Shown here: positions 52,021-63,400 of the stretch, piece after piece | Numbering within the stretch: the first letter of the stretch is position 1 | How the letters are laid out: each line of letters opens with the position of its first letter | NCBI GenBank assembly: GCA_026413225.1 | Contig: CM048552.1 | Span: forward strand, 141,745,053 to 141,809,052 | Length of the DNA stretch: 64,000 nucleotides | Direction: 5' to 3' | Source of the DNA: Otis tarda | Taxonomy: Eukaryota; Chordata; Aves; Otidiformes; Otididae | Notes under the pieces: generated by a model | Told to the model about the DNA's origin: nothing | The model's database searches: none | What the model saw: the letters and a program-made list of their open reading frames with translations, nothing else | Made by a program: the position numbers and the translations under genes

Positions 52021-52224
52021 GGAGAAGAGAGGGGAGGGGGCGTGAGGGGAGGGGGCGCAAGGGGAGGGGAGGGGAGGGGAGGGGAGGGGAGGGGAGGGGA
52101 GGGGAGGGGAGGCGAGGCGAGGCGAGGCGAGGCGAGGCGAGGCGAGGCGAGGCGAGGCGAGGAGAGGAGAGGCGAGGAGAGGAGAGGCGAGGAGAGGAGA
52201 GGCGAGGAGAGGAGAGGAGAGGAG
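52021..52224 (+). repeat. Layered homopurine pentamer minisatellite (GGGGA / GGCGA / GGAGA)
   Basis: A G/A-rich array of about 200 bp. After an irregular lead (52021-52060) come ten GGGGA units (52061-52110) and then ten GGCGA units (52111-52160). Next is a 15-bp higher-order unit of GGAGA, GGAGA, GGCGA repeated three times (52161-52205), and finally GGAGA units to 52224. All reading frames are stop-free in both directions, producing Arg/Gly/Glu or Ser/Pro/Leu repeat 'proteins' that are artefacts. The + strand could form G-quadruplexes in the GGGGA block and the duplex could form triplex DNA. Confidence 0.97.
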
Positions 52225-53200
52225 CTTGCAGCTGAAGACACAGAACTGAAATAAAACTTCCGTGGATCAGTGAAATCATGGCTCAGGATCCACTCATTCA
52301 AGAAGATAAATCCTAGATTCTAGCTTTCCATTACTCTTTTTTGTACCTTACTTCAATTGGTCATTAAGTCATGAGCAAGGAGGGGAAAGTATGCTAAGAT
52401 CAATCAAAACTTAGCCCATGGTTCTTGAACTTTATGTTAATAATACAACAGGAGATCTGTCCTGCCTAACCTGTAGTCTATGTGAGAGGCTGTAGTGTCA
52501 AAGCTCTAAGAACTCCAGTATTATAAAAAAAAAGATTAGCCTTGCTCTGCATCCACTATATAAAAGGGATTTAACTGTATCCCTTTCTCAGCTCTTTGAA
52601 GTAAAGGATAACAGCATTTAACCTTCAGGACAGTCTTTCGGGCTGCATATCCGGAATAGAGACATCTCAAAGCAGATCTGAATAAGGTGCCTGGGATATG
52701 AAGCTCAACATTTCATTTATGCAAACTTTTAGACAGCTCCTGGCTCAAACAAACTGTCTTTTTTGGTGCTTTTTGTAAGGTACCAAATTTTCCCTATGAC
52801 AGAGGCTTACTCAGAGCCCTGAGTTCAACTCCGGAGGACCAAGGGCCTCGAAACTGACCATGAGGCATCAGGGTCTTTGATTAGACCTGGGCCTGGGAGC
52901 CTGACTTCACGTTCTCCATCTAAAACCAGAGATCTATCTCAGAGGTTTCTGTTAATGCTCTCCTCAGTGAAGGTGCTGCAGTACCAATTGCACCAGTCCT
53001 ACTTCTTTTTTTCCATGTGTGATGTTTGCATGCTACTGCAATACAATCCATATTGTGTCTGACCATAAGCAAATTCCCATTTGTCTTATGCGGCAGCATG
53101 GGAAAAATTGTAATAAAAAGGAAAATAAAATAATAACACATAGTCTTATAAATTGTATGAATAGAATCAGATCCTTCCTCTTCTGCAACAAGGGCAAAAT

Positions 53201-53336
53201 ATAGAATCATAGAATCATAGAATGGTTAGGGTTGGAAGGGACCTTCAAAGGTCATCTAGTCCAACCCCCCTGCAAGGAGCAGGGACATCCCCGACTAGAT
53301 CAGGTTGCTCAGAGCCTCATCCAACCTAGCCTTGAA
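53201..53336 (-). mobile_element. CR1 LINE tail, antisense member of an inverted pair
   Basis: About 136 bp of CR1 3' end lies in reverse orientation. It starts with clean ATAGAATC octamer repeats, then GGTTGGAAGGGACCTTCAAA, and it ends at GCCTTGAA. It is very close to the family pattern and so relatively young. A second CR1 tail in the opposite orientation starts 115 bp downstream. Confidence 0.95.
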
Positions 53337-53451
53337 GCCAATATGAATTTCTTTGGGAAAAGTCTTTGATGAATAAAATGCTGTTGGCAAAAGAGCCACA
53401 GAGGCTAATTGTGAATTCTCTGTTGCACTTCTTACTGCTCTCTTGGATAGT

Positions 53452-53565
53452 TGGATGAAGCTCTGAGCAACCTAGTTGGGGATGTCCCTGCTCCTTGCAG
53501 GGGGGTTGGACTAGATGACCCTTGAGGGTCCCTTCCAACCATAACCATTCTATGATTCCATGATC
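53452..53565 (+). mobile_element. CR1 LINE tail, sense member of an inverted pair
   Basis: About 114 bp of CR1 3' end lies in sense orientation, from TGGATGAAGCTCTGAGCAAC to CTATGATTCCATGATCAT. It lacks the TGATC part of the usual CTGATCTAG block (CAACCTAGTTGGG). It is the inverted partner of 53201-53336 and can base-pair with it over about 110 bases. Confidence 0.94.
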
Positions 53566-56170
53566 ATGGAAAGACTGTAACATCCTAGATCAGGAAGCAA
53601 GGAAGGAAAAGATTTAAGGCTAGAGTCAGACCTGTCTTATCAATTTATAAATCATAAGTCCTGCCATGGAAGTTGGTGGAGCTATTCCAGTGCATAATCT
53701 GTTACTGTGATATTCTTTTCTCTTTATAGCATATATACAAGCCACAGAACATACATTCCAAATGACGCAAAAGATTTAATAGTTGAAAGTGTTTGTATAA
53801 ATAAATGTCACAAAAGTACAAAGTTATCTTCACTATAGACATACTGATTTTGCAGAAAGGTATCTGTGGCTTGTTGCAAGTTATGTGTTAGCCATTCTGT
53901 GCCTAAAAGACAACAGATCCTTCTCACTCTCCAGCAGGTTTGGAGCTCAAAAAGTTTTTTTTTTCTATTACAGCCATGTGTGACAGTAGGACTTTCTATT
54001 CTGAAGCTCTTAAAAATGTGTATTGCTGTTTTGCTTCTCATTTATAAATTCATAGCTCAAACATAGGCTATAAAATACGTGGCCACAATGGGAGCATTCT
54101 TGCCTAGCAACAATAGGCTTGTGAAAGAGCTGAGCTGCCTTAAAGGTCCAATCTCAAGAGAATAGCAACCTTCAGCCTTTGAGAAACAGTGGTCTATTCA
54201 GAGTTTATTTTCTAAACCTGTTTCCTCCTTTATAAATGTTCACAAACATACTGGTTTTGCCTCAGAAATAAAATGCACAGAGACCACAGGGTGTTTTTTC
54301 ATTGCTAGAAGAAAGGTTGAACATCTATCTCTGTGTAGATGCCAAACAACAAGGACAGCCGTGTCTGTATTCTAGTCATGTTTCCTTATTGTCTGTGCTA
54401 TTCTGCCCATCTCCAGAGCACGGGAAACTGCTTAGGGGGATGTAATTCTGTTTAAAAGTCTGTCACTGTGAATTACTGAGGCAAAGAGGCAAATCACAGG
54501 GTAGCATAGCAGTACTTTGGTGCCAAAAAAATCCCAGACCTTTGTAGTGTTAAGAAATAATTTGCAGTGAATATCCAAGTTCCCTTATATCATTTTCTTG
54601 AGGCTAGAAACATGCTAATGTCTTCTATATGGAGAAACACAGATTTCACTTAAAGCCACATTTGGAAAGAGAAGCCAGCACTTCCAATTTCTACTACTGC
54701 CAAATTTTAGTCTTTAGACCCTGTGTGTAAACAACTGCCTTGCATTTGGCATGATCAGGTCTACCTATTTTTGCAAGGTTTCCTCTGGTGATACAATAGC
54801 TGCATTTGCAGTCTCTGCCACAACATTTTTTTTTCATCCTGGTTCAAAAATTGCATAACTACGTTGTCTTCAAGAAACAGGATGTTTATAATACAAAAGT
54901 AGATGAGCCTGGGGTGCTTTGGGAGACTGTAGGTCACATTTAAAATAACTTGCATGAAAAATTATTCAGCAAAAAGTAGTAGCCTGAAGTGAGTCACTGG
55001 CTCAGATACTCCCCAGTGCAGTTAAGCAGTCAAGAAGAATTTGTTACTGGTCCTTTTAGAATTGTCGTTGAACCTTGAAACGAGACCATTCCTGCTTGTA
55101 TTTTCAAAAGTTGTATTCAGGAAGGTTGTCCCTAAGAAAAAGATCAGCAGAAAGCCAATGCATCAACAGAATTGCATGCTAATCCTTGGAACAAGGCAAG
55201 AGTGGGGTAGGAGTCAAGAATACAAAATTAAGAAATATATCTTATGCTGGCTCTCTGCACAGAAGCAAATTTCATTTCTACAGAAGCCTTAGAAGGGCAA
55301 AAACAACCAAACAACACCCCCTTCTTCTCATTAACTGAATAATGATTAGACCTAAAAGTTGATTCAAACCAGTAGTGAGACTGCCCAGAAAATGCCAATG
55401 CCAATGGTCTGTTCAGACAGACAGACTTGGCTTAAGACCCACAGATTCCTCATGGCCATTAGGAACCCTAAAAATTTTGAAAGATAAGCCACAAACTCAT
55501 TAAAGAGAAATCTCTCTAAATAATCTCTAAATAAGGTTAGTAATAGTGGCAGAACCGTCATCCATTTGCAGGAGTCACAATATTACTTAAAAGCAGAACC
55601 TCCCATTTCAAGTAAACTGGTGAATGAATTTTTAGAAGCAGACAGGATGGACACAAAAATTTACTTCTTATTTTCAAGTGTAAACATTTAATTTGAAGGA
55701 AGTTCTTTGTCTCCACATGATAAAAGTGACTGCTCCCTCCTAATATTCAACAGAACCTAAATTGGATTGATGTTAAATGATTAAATTTGCCAATGAAAGC
55801 ATTGACCTTGAATTGCCTGCTGGGAGTCTCTCTAAAGACCTATGTTTTGCCCTTCTTATGTCCTTTCTGTCCAATGTGAAAAAAAAACCCAAACCTTATT
55901 TTACTGTCAAATTTACAAATTAAACAACTTTGCCACAACGCATGCAGTGCCTGGCTGAATAGGGCTCTGATTAGCTGACTGTGTCTGGGCTCACTGCTAC
56001 AGCACAAATAAAAGAAGACAGTTTAAAAAATCTGCTTCTTACATCATTTGAATAGGAAAAAAAATTTTAAAATGGTCTTCCCAAAAATTGCAAAAATTTC
56101 CATAAAGTGAACATATCTCACTCCCTTAAATTTTTTAAAACCATTTTATTTTTTCCATCCAGAATTTGAT

Positions 56171-56204
56171 TGTTTGTTTTTGGTTTTTTGTTTTTTTTTT
56201 TTTA
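56171..56204. repeat. T-rich low-complexity run
   Basis: A TGTTTG and TGGTTTTTTG lead is followed by about 13 consecutive T. Simple low-complexity sequence in intergenic DNA with no evident function. Confidence 0.8.
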
Positions 56205-59200
56205 TCTGCATGCTCTTAGCTCAAGCATAGGGAAAGAAGGCATGGATTTGTTGTGGGAGGGTCTTTTCTAATATGTTTTTAACGTTGTCCTTGTCATATT
56301 TTCTCATGCTTTTTCATGTTTCTGTCTTTTCTTGAAGGGAATAAAGAGGGAATGCGGAAAGAGAGAAAAAATGAAAGAAAAATATGTTTTGAAATTTGAG
56401 TGTTTAAAAACTGAATCAGAAATGACCTTTTTTTTTAAAAAAAAAGTGCAGCTCTATTTAAAATAACCCCACCTTTGCAAACACACCGACAGGAGTGAAC
56501 CACCTTTTCACAAGCCCTCTACAGTAATATTTGGTATACCTGAAGCCACCTGGGAATGTTCTTTTGTTCTTCTTCAGGTGCTTACAGAAATCGCTTGTCT
56601 TAATTCCGTAACTGTGACTTTTCTTTATTGTTTCAGTTTTCCATTTTAGTAATTCTTACTGATTTTATATAAATCATCAGCTTCACGGTTTTCAGTGAAA
56701 TCAATACTACCCACAACAGCTAAGCATCTACTGCAGTTCTATGACAGGCACTTTTAACAGTGTTTTATGGTTTAACATGTTTTGAGCAATATCCAAAATG
56801 CTTTTGCAGGGCTGGTTGGAGCTTTATGCATAACTATAGTAATGTTGCATAGAATTGAAAAACATTAGGCACAAGAAAGGCTAAAAGGGAAAATTGTTTT
56901 GATTTGTGTCTTGAAAAATAATTTCAGGCCTCTGGAAGCAGAAATTATTCTGCATCTCAGAAACAGGCTGCAGCATTTGGAGAAAAGCACAAGATTGCAG
57001 TCTAATTATAAAAGACTGTGCTTGTACAGTTTTTCCCCATTTGTTACCATCAAAATCATTAAACTAAACTAATTTAGCATTGTGCCATTTCATCTTGTTA
57101 AACTCTAAGTCAAGAGAATAAGCAAGAGAATGAATTTGCTCCCGTACCTTAGAAAGATGCTGCTACAGTATTTCGTGCGATGCAGAAGTCTCTGGCTCAG
57201 GGGCGAGAGACTGCGGTGTTCCCGGTGGCTGCAAACTGCAGAGAGCCCAGCAACTCCTGGCACCTGGTCTGTGGGATGCAGGCGTGCTTCTGCCTCACCA
57301 AGCCCTCGACAGCTGCATCCTGCAGCCAGGGGAGTCACCTGCCCCCTGCCCCATTGTGCAAGGCAGAGGCAACCTTTGTGGTTTTGCTGGTGGACATTCC
57401 TCCTCAGGCTAGCGCGAGGCTGTCGGTGAAGCAGGGAGGACACAGCACAGCGGCTGTTTTCTGGTGGGGAAGGTGTTGCCTTGCGTTTCTCGTGAACCAT
57501 GAAAGCAAGACGGAATGTCTAAATGGGAGCATCCAGGAAGAAAGCTGGCAGAGAAGTGGTTAATGAAAACTCAAGGCAAGGGGATATTTTATGGCTGCAC
57601 CCTTCTCCCATCTCTTTGGGCCGTACAGAGGCATGGCTGCCCACAGGTGTAGGAAAGGAGCTGCCTTGGACTTCCAGGGCTCCTTCTGCCCTGGAACTGG
57701 GAGTTCCATTCCCCTGGGAACTCAGGGAACAGTGTGTCCTTGTCAAATGCTGTCGTTGCTAGACTGCTGTGTGAAAGGCACCTGTTGTTACCCTTCACCT
57801 CCAGCCTTTCACAGTCAGCTGTGTGTCCCCAGTTCCCCTTTCTGCTCTCCCAACCCCTCTCCTGAAACCCCAGCAGTCAGAGAGACTGCTTGGTGGGAGA
57901 AGTCACAAATTTGCAACTTCTCACAGATGCCCACGTCAGGTTGGCAGGGAAGCACTGACATCCAGAAGAGAGGCCCATCTCCTCCCTCTGCCCGGATGAC
58001 TTCAGTTACACATCCCCTTCTTAATTCCCTGTTGGAGGCTCTGACTTAATCGTAAGAGGGCAGGGGTGTCAAGGTCTCCTTCTTGGCCCAGCACAAGTGG
58101 CATTTGTTGTCTATTTCCACACTGGACACTAAAAGGCTAAAGCACCTTTTCTAGTTGCACCTTCCCACCGGTCACACCAGGGTGATCCTTGGTTGTCTGT
58201 AGGATCCTTGGTTGCCCATACAGCCAGCCGCCCGTTCTCTCTTTTTCAGCTATGAAGCCGGCTGGTAGCTCTGGAATCTTTACAAGGTTAAATATGTCCA
58301 CTGAGACAGTCTCTTAAACTACAGGCATTTTGTATTTAATCATCATGTTTAAATATCTTTAAGCCGCCCATGCGCACAGATTTTTCATTACATTTTCAAT
58401 GGGCTAATAACCGTTCTGAGTCTGTGCCCGGCTTGTGCACATTTTGCCAACTAAAATGCCAACTGGCACAATTTGATCATTTTCAAATGCGAAGGCAGAT
58501 GTCTGCTCTTTTAGGCAACGTGGCTAGGAAGGATGGGGTCATTTTTTTTTTTTTTGTGGGAGGTGTGTGTATAACCATCCTTTTTCACTGATGCAGGAGT
58601 ATTTTTCCAAAATGAGGTTTCACTCCCTGGTTCTCATGAGCTCCCTTTCATGAGAGCAAAGTGATTGCCTGTGAAAGATACCAAGCCTGTGTAACTATAG
58701 AAGAAAGATGCTGGGATTTAATTTCTGCTTTTTCATTTGATCTGCCGCTGTGAATGTTTTTGTCCATTCTCCTATTGCTAAAGAATTTTGTACTGAGTGC
58801 TCCGTATGTGACACGATGGTTATTATATTATTTAATTGGTGTCTGATTGATAGTTGTAGCATGTGTTTATTCTTTCTGTCTGAAAGAATTGCCAACAACT
58901 ACTCTATCAGCACCTTGGCATGTCTGAGCTCAGTGTCTCCAGTTTGTTTCCCCATCACGCTGGTGGCATTAAATGGCTCTGGGCTCTTGTTGGGGCGTGA
59001 GGAATCCGAGCCCCTTCCCCACAACAACAGGAATGGAGACTGCCATCTGGGAAGCTACACATCTGCAGGTGCAGCCCATAGGTCTTCATCCAGCTTCACA
59101 GGATGTGGCTTCTCTGTCCTGTGAACACAGTTCCTGGGATGTGATCCTGTTCCCACCCACTCCTCCTCCCCATTAACCTTTGCTTCTTTTCCATTGGCTT

Positions 59201-59320
59201 TTCAATGCCCCTATTTCATGGCTTCTCCCCTCTTACTGCGAGTCCTTTGCCCACAAACAAGGCTGACAGAGGTAGCATCTACACACAGCTTTAGCTTAGC
59301 TTAGCTAAGATTTTGTGTTA

Positions 59321-59325
59321 CATAT
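59321..59325. repeat. Target-site duplication (CATAT), left copy
   Basis: CATAT directly precedes the TG terminus of the LTR at 59326 and is repeated exactly after its CA terminus at 60462-60466. A 5-bp duplication is usual for ERVL-class integration. It shows the LTR ends are correctly placed. Confidence 0.85.
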
Positions 59326-59507
59326 TGTCGTAGTTCAGCCCCGATCAGGACCAGACTACGCAGTCTCTCTCTCGCTCCCCCCACCCTCCGAGAGAACAGG
59401 GGGAGATGATATAAGGAAAACGGCTCGAGGTTTGAGATAAGGACGGGGAGAAATCCTTAAAGTTACCGTTACGGGCAAAACAGACTCCACTTGGGGAAAA
59501 CTATTCA

Positions 59508-59513
59508 TTTATT
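59508..59513 (-). terminator. LTR polyadenylation signal
   Basis: AATAAA on the minus strand (TTTATT on the + strand) lies about 180 bases before the LTR's U5 end. In an LTR this signal marks the R/U5 region. It supports the minus orientation. Confidence 0.5.
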
Positions 59514-59716
59514 TCTAAAACTAGCAGGAGAATGAGACAGGGAACAAGATAACCTCCCCCCACCCCTCCCTCTTCACAGGCTTAACATTATCTCTACTAC
59601 CTTCCCCTCCCGAGCGGCACGGGGGGGGAAAGGGAATGGGGGTCGTGGTCAGTTCATCACACGTTGTTTTATGCCGCTGTGTCATCGTCGGGGGAAGAAC
59701 TCCTCGCATTCCTCCT

Positions 59717-59983
59717 CTGCTCCAGCGTGGGGTCCCTCCCACGGGCCACAGTCCTTCGTGAAACTGCTCTGGCGTGGGTCATCTCCTCCACGGGGTGCAG
59801 TCCCTCTAGAACAGCTGCCCCAGCGGGCCCTCCATGGGCCACAGCCTCCTTCAGGCCTCCACCTGCTCCGGCGTGGGGTCCTCCACGGGCTGCAGGTGGA
59901 TCTCTGCCCCTCCGTGGACCTCCATGGGCTGCAGGGGGACAACCCGCTCCACCATAGTCTTCACCACGAGTTGCAGAGGAATC
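59717..59983. repeat. Minisatellite inside the LTR, six diverged units of 40-51 bp
   Basis: Units begin with CTGCTC-like starts at 59717, 59764, 59815, 59863, 59904 and 59944. Each contains a version of GCGTGGGGTCC...CCACGGGCTGCAG. Spacing is 47, 51, 48, 41 and 40 bases. The array is GC- and CpG-rich and accounts for the long overlapping frames on both strands here. Confidence 0.85.
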
Positions 59984-60280
59984 TTGGCCAGGAGCCATGT
60001 TACTCCTCCCCCTCCTTCTTCACTGACCTTGGCATCTGCAGCCGTTCCTCACAACAGGCTGGCAGACGCCTCTCAGGATCCTTTTTACATCTTATTCGCT
60101 TCTCATCTCCTCTCCACTTCTTGCAGCCAGGCTGGGCCGAGTTGGGCCCAGTCGGCTGCCCGGCGGGAGGCCAGAGGGTGAGGCCTGCAAGGCCCACGAG
60201 GCTCGCGCCTCCCCCTCTCTGCCCCCAGCTCAGCTGCTTCACATCTTCTCTCCTCTTTTTTTTTTTTCTGTTTTCCCCTT

Positions 60281-60333
60281 CTTAAATACGTTATCGCAGA
60301 GGCGTTATCACGGGACATTCTGCTACCAATTGG
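60281..60333 (-). promoter_or_regulatory. LTR core promoter (CCAAT plus TATA-like box)
   Basis: On the minus strand GAGCCAATTGG (CCAATTGG at 60326-60333) is followed about 40 bases later by CGTATTTAAG (60281-60290). The spacing matches a CCAAT box near -75 and a TATA box near -30. Transcription would run leftward into the rest of the LTR and toward 59320. Confidence 0.45.
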
Positions 60334-60461
60334 CTCGGCCTTGGCCAGCAGTGGGTCTGCCCTAGGCCCGGCCGAGTCCACTGAACAAAGGGGAGCAACT
60401 TCTAGCAGTTTCCTACAGAAGCTACCACCTTAGGCCCCCCCTCACTAACAAAACCAGAACA

Positions 60462-60466
60462 CATAT
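60462..60466. repeat. Target-site duplication (CATAT), right copy
   Basis: An exact second copy of CATAT follows the CA terminus of the LTR at 60461. See the left copy at 59321-59325. Confidence 0.85.
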
Positions 60467-63400
60467 ATTTAACACAATATACACACAGATGTACGTTTAT
60501 TTGTCATATTACCTTGACATATGCAAAATAAACCAAAGGCCCCACAGGAACCTTTTTCTATAACCATTATTCTTCCATTTTCCTTATTCCTCTCCCATCC
60601 GTCATATGCAAACATGAAATTTAAAGTCTTTGGGACAAAGAGTGCTTCATTTTATTTGACTATTGGAAACAGCAAACTTCTGCATGAAGAATGAATAAAT
60701 AATAATTAATTTTTTGTTTAAGAGTGAGAAATGGAGGGTGGTTTTTTTTCTTTTTCTTCAGAATACAGACAATCAGGTAAAGAAAAAAACCCTCCTTTGC
60801 TTCCTGCAATGCTTCTGGAGAGCTCCTTTGGGATTAATTTTAATTTGTGGAAACCTCTATTAGAGGATGATTTTCTTTACCACTTCAAGAAAAAAGATTA
60901 TTGTCATAAAGGGTATCTCTCCTCTGCAATTAGAAAAACATATTTTAAAGAGTAAACATATATTTAAAAAATCTTGTTGTGAGTGGAATTGAAGATAAGT
61001 TAATCATCTTGTATTCTCTGTCTTTCCTGCCTTGTTCTAAGAACTTCATCTCCCTCTAGATTAATAACAAGACAAGAGTTAGACATGAGATAATTTACCA
61101 CATCATTTATTTACACATTTTAATGAAGGCAACATCATAGAAGCATAACAGAGCTGAAGTTTGTTGTCAGTTGGGTTGGGAAATGTATATAAATTCCAGG
61201 AACAACTTATTCAGTACCAACACTATTTTAATTTTAAAGGGAAATTATGCAGCTAACAAGTCGTATCCTGTCTTCTCACTGCTGTTGATCTGGAAAGCAA
61301 GAATCCTAGAGGGCATAATGGGAGATCTCACAAAAAATGCTTCTGAGAAATAAAATCTGATGTGTGCTTCTCCTGCTTTAGTTTTAACTGCACTGCTGCA
61401 GTAGCATAAAAATTTTGAAAGCCATTTTAATATGCCTGGGAGACTGCATTTTCTTATTTTGCAATCAAATAACACAGACCGTAATCTTGATTGATATCAA
61501 GTCATCACCAATTCATTGGAAACATCATCATTCAAGAACTTCATTACACACTTGACAGCGATAGGATCAGGTTGGAGCACAGTTGTCCTGACCCACAGCT
61601 GCCTTTGCAATGTTTATCTGTAGCTATGGGGTTTTTTTTCAAATGGTTTGAGATATTTGTTCTACAGAATCAGAGAGAAAGATGCAGGAGCCAGGTATCC
61701 GTGAGCAGACATGATGAGAGATGCGGATCTTGGACATGTTTTGCACAGTCCACCCATGGAAGGGTAGAACAAGGAAACACTGATATCCTGCTTCCTGCTT
61801 CCAGCATTTCTTCTCTGTTTTACAATAAACAGTCACCAAAAACACACACAGAAAAAAATCTGTTGGAGGATTTGGATTAGAGAGTAATCGAGTGCCCAAA
61901 CTGGTATGCTGGGAGCCATTGCATTCTTGTGTGGTTGGAGGAGCCTGGGATCCTTCCCTGCAGGATGAAGCAGCCCAGAAAAGCATACAGCCTTCTGATA
62001 CGCACACTCTCCTGGGAGGAGGTCAGTATGGTCTGGAAACCACTTGGGATGGGGTGGGAACTGCTCCAAGGCATTTTGTAAGAGGGCTGTGTTACAACAC
62101 AGAACAGGTGGGGCATGAGTCATCTGCTTTCCTTTTGCATCAAAAAGCCTGTAGCTGCACTGAATGCAGAGCCACTGTGGGGACATGTTTGGGGAACACT
62201 TTTTGGACTAATCCTTCCAGGATTATGGGATGGAGGAATGCCTCCTTTCTGTACTGCAATTAAGTTTAGGCATGAGCATGGTGTTGAGATGCCTAGTCCC
62301 ATCAAAACTGGGGCACTTCTGGACACAAGACAAGGCTTAACTCTGAAACACACAAGATACCTCCAGGGTTACCTGGTGTTTTTCGAGATCACAAATTTGG
62401 ATGGCACTGTGCATCTCCACATTCCTGTGCTCAGGGGAGTGCAGTGGAGCCAGCCAAGATGTCTGTACCTAAGTGTAGGCATGCCCTTGTGTACCTGGGG
62501 AATGAAAAACCTACAGATAGGCAGCATCTGAGAGAGCTTCGGAGAGTTTACAGCTGGGTGGTTTGGTGCCTCTGCTCTTCTGTGCATAGCATTAAAAACC
62601 CTGTGTTTACTGAGGGTCATGTTTTTTTCAGAGTCCTTGGAGCAAAGTAGCTCCCCCTTAAGCTTTTGCCCTCTCCTTTTGATTCCCTCAGGAATCTTCT
62701 TCTGTGACAAGATACTGCTCATGGTAAGATATGGTATTAATGAAACCTATGTACTATTCTAGACTTGTAAGTCAAATAACAAATAATTCTATCTATTCTT
62801 TGTTTCCTCTTCAAGGAAGCAAATATTAATTAATCTTCTTGGTCATTTCCTTAGTTAGCATTTTTATCTTCCTATTAGTAACCAAATAAAAAATTCAACC
62901 TTTTTTGTTATTCAGGTGGGAAAGGGAGATACAAAAAACATTGGTTATGGTTTAATTATTTCAGTCTATATCATTAACTTGGATGAACTCAGCAGAAATC
63001 CTCAGCCTTGCTTTTTCATTTTCTCAGTGGAAAAGCTCAAGTTTAAAAGAAGCAAGTGTAAGGCTTCCATGATACTTATAATTTATCAGTTCATATTTCC
63101 CCTCAAATCATCTGTCTGAATCTTCACAGCCTTGCGAAAAAAAATTCCTTTCCATGACCTGGGTTTACTTCCCCACATTCATCATCTTTATTTCACGCCA
63201 TTTGTTAAATCTCCTGAAAAAACTCGTCATTCCCTTGTCCCATTTATCACATCATAATTAGACTTGGGAGCCCAAAACATATGTTGTTTTAAATCTTTGT
63301 TATCCATTGTATCAAATAGTTTTCTGAAAGTGAGATCACACTACTCAAAACTACATGTTGGGAAATGTGTCACATACTTTTCCTTGCATGTTGTTCCCTT

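Larger units (their letters stand above)
59326..60461 (-). mobile_element. Solo LTR of an ERVL-like endogenous retrovirus
   Basis: A 1136-bp element has TG...CA ends (TGTCGTAGTT at the left, CCAGAACA at the right) and a 5-bp direct repeat outside them. Orientation is read as minus. On that strand a CCAAT box (60326-60333, palindromic) is followed about 40 bases later by a TATA-like CGTATTTAAG (60281-60290), and far downstream by AATAAA (59508-59513). This gives U3, R and U5 in order. The flanking DNA on both sides lacks primer-binding, gag, pol or env sequence, so this is a solo LTR left by recombination between the two LTRs. It resembles an LTR family common in neoavian birds; this and the ERVL class are from memory plus the 5-bp duplication. 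The 204-codon and smaller frames inside it are not genes. Confidence 0.9.

Noticed and set aside
51951-52301. Ser/Pro/Leu- and Arg/Gly/Glu-repeat frames on both strands
   Set aside because: They are produced by the GGGGA/GGCGA/GGAGA pentamer array, which is stop-free in every frame.
57105-58049. Overlapping frames of 99-152 codons in a GC-rich patch
   Set aside because: Open frames exist on both strands at once, with no recognised motif. This is expected of GC-rich DNA with few stops.
59671-60285. Longest open frame of the window (204 codons, plus strand) and overlapping minus-strand frames of 80-109 codons
   Set aside because: They lie entirely inside the LTR and its GC-rich minisatellite, where stops are rare on both strands. 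No domain is recognisable.
61490-62722. Cluster of overlapping frames of 117-138 codons on both strands
   Set aside because: No frame shows a family motif, and the frames overlap on opposite strands. No splice-linked exon chain could be built.
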